From positions 62,001 through 126,000 of the forward strand of contig JABVXV010000168.1 of the NCBI GenBank assembly GCA_013365325.1: a stretch of 64,000 bases of DNA. Reading direction: 5' to 3'. A program made the translations under genes and the position numbers. The notes under the pieces are model-generated. The model made no database searches, was not told the origin of the DNA, and worked only from the letters and a program-made list of their open reading frames with translations. Position 1 is the first letter of the stretch, and the number at the start of each line of letters is the position of its first letter. This DNA is from Dipetalonema caudispina (taxonomy: Eukaryota > Nematoda > Chromadorea > Rhabditida > Onchocercidae). Below, piece by piece: positions 59,747 through 64,000 of this stretch.

Positions 59747-62700
59747 CTGTTTTCACACTTTTTAGTTTAATATGTAAATTTTAAAACTCTTAACAATTGT
59801 ATCCATATATATTTGTATTTTGATCCTAAAATTTAAGTGGATATATTTCAATTAAAAATTTCGGGTCTTTCAGTTTAAATTACTTTTATCTGTAACTGGG
59901 CTTTTGAATATCAATTTAGTAATTCTTTAATGGAAAACTTTGTAATCCTTTAATTTACAAATTTAAAATTTCTTTTTTAAGCTAAAATAAGTAATGTACA
60001 GAAAAAAAATCATAAATGATGGTAGAATCAAAGAATTGCGTAAATTGAAGTGAAGTAATATTTTTAGAAACAAATGAATCCTACAAAAGAAAAGAAAAAA
60101 ATTAAAAATGAAATTTTACTTCGATTGATCTAATCACTTGATGAGTCCAGGATGGATCCAAGAAGGCTGTACTCCACTTTTCAATATCATTGGCTATGAT
60201 AAAGTTATGCAATCGAGAACCATTAGCTCGACGATCTGCCAAATTTTGAATAGCAGCTTGATAAAATACATCCGAATAACTGTCCAGATCATACAAATTA
60301 GTTATCCGTTTATAGCATTGATTACCATTTTCCTGATAAAATCCTGCTCTGGAAAATTGCACTTCACTACCGGCACCTGACGATAGAATTAATCCCGCAT
60401 TCGGATTGCATAAGAGCATCTCTTTTGCTACCTAAAAAAATAAAAAAAATTGAAAAAATAATCATCGATATTTACCTTTTCCGAAATCAACACACAAATG
60501 TTTTCAGTTTAATACGTCAATTCAATTTTTTCCTGAAATTAATGAACTTTTTTGACCTTCCCACGTTTTGAAATTTTGAATAGCACAGAAGCAAAATTGC
60601 ACAATACTAAAGTGTAAAATTTATTCACATAAACCAATGAATAACTTTGAAACTTAATTTTAAATTATTAATTACTAGAGCTTTTAAATTTCTGAGTAAC
60701 CGTCTGAATTTAAATTAAATTAAACGAAAGAATTTGTGCTTCTAACCAAATTCATGCCATCTTTTTTTGGTGTTACAACACCGATGTCCATTGCCAAATA
60801 GCAAGCAATGAGTTCTTTTCGTGGTAATCCTTCCGTTTGAAAAATTAATGGTTTCCAATTTGGTCGAGTTGCACAGGTGCATACTTTATTGATACCTTCA
60901 GCTAATAGTATGCATTCATCTTGATAAACACGATAGGTATCAACAGCTCGTCTATTTGTTACCGCAACCTAAATTTGAACTTAATAAATCTTTGATATTT
61001 AATTTTTATCTATAATCATTTTCTAATACCCCTCACTTTTTCTTTACTTTATTTTCGATATAATTCTAAAACTTATTAGTAATTTTAATTTTTTTAAGCT
61101 CACTTTTTTTTGAAACAAAAATTTTGTTGAAAGAAAGAAAAACTGACTGGAAAAAGTATGCATTGAAAAAATTATTCCAAAGTAATGTTGCGGTAACACT
61201 AATCATAAAAATATGATCGAGTCAATTGTTATACCTGATACAATACATCTTTTCCAATTCGTTCCGGATATTTTTCAAAATAATTCTTGTATGCCAATAA
61301 TTTCTCCTTAATTCCTTTTGTATAATCGAACCGTTCGACGGAGAAAAATAATCGACCATCTGATGGCGCATTTGATCCCATAATCTTTAACAAATTTTCA
61401 AACATTTTATCTTCTTTCTCATTTTAATATTATACAAAAAATATGCGAAATAAAAAGTTTTGCATAATTGAAAAAATTCTTCAAGAAATGCAAAAAGGAT
61501 TTAAGAAAATAAACAATACATCACAAGAAATTTTTTTTATTTTAATAAAACAAAAAATGAATAATTACATTTTTTCGTATTTCTGAAGCTCTTTGGCAAG
61601 TTTCAGTTAATCGAACAAATTTTAAAAAGTCTTCATTTTTGATCGAAACTGGAAAAACTCCCAATGAACAAGTCCATCCTTTGTATGTTACAAAGCATAC
61701 ATCATTTGAGCTTTCGTAATTAATTTCAGCATTTGGTAACTGGATACGGCATAATTCAATCAATTTATCACGATCACGATGAGTTTGAAACCCAACCTTA
61801 ATAATAATTAATATCATAGATTTATCGTACCTATAATTATAGTAGAAAATAAAAGAATAAAAAAAAGAGTAAAATGTGGTGAATTGCTTAATGATCATCG
61901 AATACCGATTTTAATAACCTAAAATATCCATTAAAGAAATACAAATCAAAGCTTTTATGATAAAAGTTCAATTTTATATATAACTTTAAAAACATTTTCA
62001 AATATAATTTCATTGAATAACATCTTGACTTGCATAATTATCTAAATTCTTAATAGATAGATTAAGCATACTTTACTAAATCGCAATAAGCCTCGTAAAA
62101 CGGCAAATCCAACCAAAGCATATTTAGTGAAAAAATTTTCCGGTGGTTGAAATGGTATATGCAAGAAGAAACCAACCTAAAATATTCATTAAATGGATGC
62201 ACAAAGTTGGAAGAAACAATGAACGATTAGCTGGTACTTCTGATTAAAATATTCAGTTTCATTATTTTAACAGAAATCCTACTTTTATGACAAATGTAAT
62301 TAGCTGGTGGATTATACATTCCCCACGTAAGTTATAAAATCTGTCAAGAAGATGTAAACGATCCTCGAATAAATTCATGTAAACAAATTTTTCACTTTTT
62401 CATGATCAACGTAAATTATATTGTAAACAGGAAAAGGGGTCAGATAGGAAAATATTTCATTTGCTACTGACATTTTAAATTGGAATAAAATTATTCGAAA
62501 TTAAAAAAGAGAAAGGTACGAAAAGGAAAAATGATTACTTCGAGATTTTCATCCAAACTTTGCATGATCATCCCGGTTAACATCAAATGATAATCGTGAA
62601 TCCAAATAAAATCCTATAATTTAATTGAGGTGAAAATTTTAAAATCGAATAATTTCAATAATGTTAATTTTGTTTAATAATAACAGTTAGAGATTAATGA

Positions 62701-63890
62701 GTGCTACCGGAAATTTATAATTGATAATGCTTGAATAAAAATCTGATTATTGATATCATTGTATTTTGCAGAAATGAAGAAACTGTAGATTTCATATTAT
62801 AAACTTTTGTAAACCGTTTTACGCCATTTAAAAATGAATTCCATGTGATAATGCTAATGACGAGAAAAATTAGGTCCGGGAATTGAGTAAATTAATGTCG
62901 AAAATATAAATTGAGCAATTATTTTGAATATTAACCAATGTAACTGAGATTAATTTAAATCCAATTTAATAATCGTCCATTTAATTATCTAATTTTTATT
63001 TTATTAAGTACATGCCTGCGGGCGACTATTTCGAACAGCATCGATAGCAAATTGATAATTTACTCGAACATATGCATACCAGTGTTCTTGCATCACCTTT
63101 GACAATTTGAATTTCGTATATTTTATATCAAAATAAACAAATTATTTCTCAGTTTAACTAAAATTTTTAAATCTATTAAAGAAGTATTTCTAATTTAATT
63201 TCGTGAAATATCGTTCGCCGTTAAAATGTTTGTAGTATAAAAAGTTAAAAAATCCCATAACCAAATATTACTATAAATAAATAGTTGTTGTATTACAGTA
63301 TCATCATACCTTTGGTTCATCGTACTCTTTGACAATATATTCTTCTAAATTATGTAAAGCAGGCCATAATAAGCCATTACTTATTCCACCGTAGTACACA
63401 TTATAGTCATCTTCTTGTACAATTACAGGATTTAATTTGTAATTACCTCGGTTGTAATTATGCAGTACACCCAATAATGACATCTCTTCCCTCAAATACT
63501 ATTCATCTTTGTATTTTCTTCTTATTTGAGAATAACCTTTTATTTCCTTTGTTTTCAGAGTTTTAATCATTTAAGAAATCTATTGCTAAGACAAATTTTT
63601 AATTATTATTTTGCAAATTCATTTTATTTTATTTATATTCGTCATTATTCATATATTATTATTTCGTCATCATCATTTGACAAGTCCGTTCTGCCATTTT
63701 TGCTTTTTTATTATAAAATTAAAATTTTTCACTGTCTTCCTCTTTCTCGTAATCAATTCAAAATCATTTCAATTTTAAAAGTATTCTATTTTTTACCTAA
63801 CATGTTGAGTATCATGCTCGTTACCATTTGGTTCATCAGTGAGAACATGAAAGAGAACATCAGCGTTTGCTTGTTTCAATAATGGTAATC
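55796..63890 (-). CDS. tps: Trehalose-6-phosphate synthase (GT20) fused to HAD-type phosphatase domain, 5' end beyond window
   Basis: Seventeen exons, all phase-compatible: 63890-63797, 63490-63310, 63096-63016, 62613-62539, 62176-62072, 61796-61569, 61384-61235, 60968-60747, 60431-60120, 59746-59432, 59124-58942, 58557-58461, 58278-58172, 58006-57854, 57011-56922, 56473-56273, 55942-55796 (TAA). They give 912 residues. Residues up to about 480 are a GT20 synthase joining UDP-glucose and glucose-6-phosphate. Residues from about 590 on are a trehalose-phosphatase-like HAD domain. This architecture matches C. elegans TPS-1/TPS-2, which also carry a long N-terminal region, here lost off the right edge. 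Trehalose serves nematodes as a sugar reserve and stress protectant, and mammals lack the enzyme. Weak sites: a GC donor after 63016, GTCAGC after 59432 and GTTTTA after 57854. Which of the two paralogues it is cannot be told. Confidence 0.95.
60120..63890 (-). other. tps: GT20 trehalose-6-phosphate synthase domain
   Basis: Motifs, with residues numbered from the first in-window residue: NYNRGNYKLNP, then YYGGISNGLLWPALHN (exon 2), EHWYAYVRVN (exon 3), DFIWIHDYHLML (119-130), FFLHIPFQPPE (146-156), VERFDYTKG with Arg272 and Lys277 at the positions of E. coli OtsA Arg262 and Lys267, and GVVTPKKDGMNL then VAKE with Asp374 and Glu382 at the spacing of OtsA Asp361 and Glu369. All catalytic and UDP-sugar-binding landmarks that I can place are intact, so the synthase should be active. 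Confidence 0.93.
63014..63015 (-). other. tps: Non-canonical GC splice donor (GC-AG intron)
   Basis: Exon 3 ends ...RPQ and continues on the minus strand as CAG|GCATGTAC. The next exon opens DFIWIHDYHL in phase 0. Only a cut before GC keeps the conserved join. The nearby GT (GCAT|GTACTT) would break the frame. Confidence 0.75.
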
Positions 63891-64000
63891 CTACAAATAT
63901 TTAACCAATTATATCCTTGCCATTTTCTTTCATTTGAAAAATCTAAATAATTTTTACAAATCTATTTCATTAACTGAAATGAATAAAGCAATATCAAACA

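Noticed and set aside
1..64000. Search for transposons, CRISPR arrays, bacterial endosymbiont inserts and rRNA/tRNA genes
   Set aside because: By eye no transposase or reverse-transcriptase frame, long terminal repeats, regularly spaced repeats or RNA-gene signatures were found. A profile search would be needed to exclude small or decayed copies.

Overview
The window looks like nuclear DNA of a parasitic nematode, most likely a filarial (spirurid) worm. It is very AT-rich, introns run from about 100 bp to 11 kb, splice acceptors are of the nematode TTTCAG type, and the decoded proteins resemble nematode families most closely. The species call is inference. I saw no bacterial, viral, transposon or CRISPR signature. 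Most of the 64 kb is intron or intergenic AT-rich DNA, so long open frames are rare and genes had to be read exon by exon from splice sites and reading-frame phase.

Left part (about 1-21 kb, minus strand): the 5' end of an unc-53 / neuron navigator gene. Six exons between 853 and 21012 rebuild an N-terminal calponin-homology domain plus the start of a Ser/Thr-rich tail. The gene continues off the left edge. Two or three small phase-compatible minus-strand exons between 22 and 42 kb may be an alternative upstream start.

Middle part (about 22.8-47.1 kb, plus strand): no long ORF, but a chain of short exons with good splice sites and compatible phases predicts a small multi-pass membrane protein of unknown family. 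The first four exons (22868-22949, 27016-27038, 37746-37921, 38130-38194) are the best supported. The extension to a stop at 47090 is tentative. Two further coding-like islands (29.5 and 35.8 kb) and a 35-bp polypurine minisatellite (49.8 kb) lie in this half.

Right part: a four-exon divergent Rho-family GTPase (52136-53827, plus), with an altered catalytic glutamine and no prenylation box, sits tail-to-tail with a 17-exon trehalose-6-phosphate synthase gene (63890 down to 55796, minus). The latter encodes a GT20 synthase domain fused to a HAD-type phosphatase domain. Its 5' end is off the right edge.

Nothing suggests that these genes share a pathway: unc-53 is a cytoskeletal guidance gene, the Rho-like protein is a signalling GTPase and tps makes trehalose.
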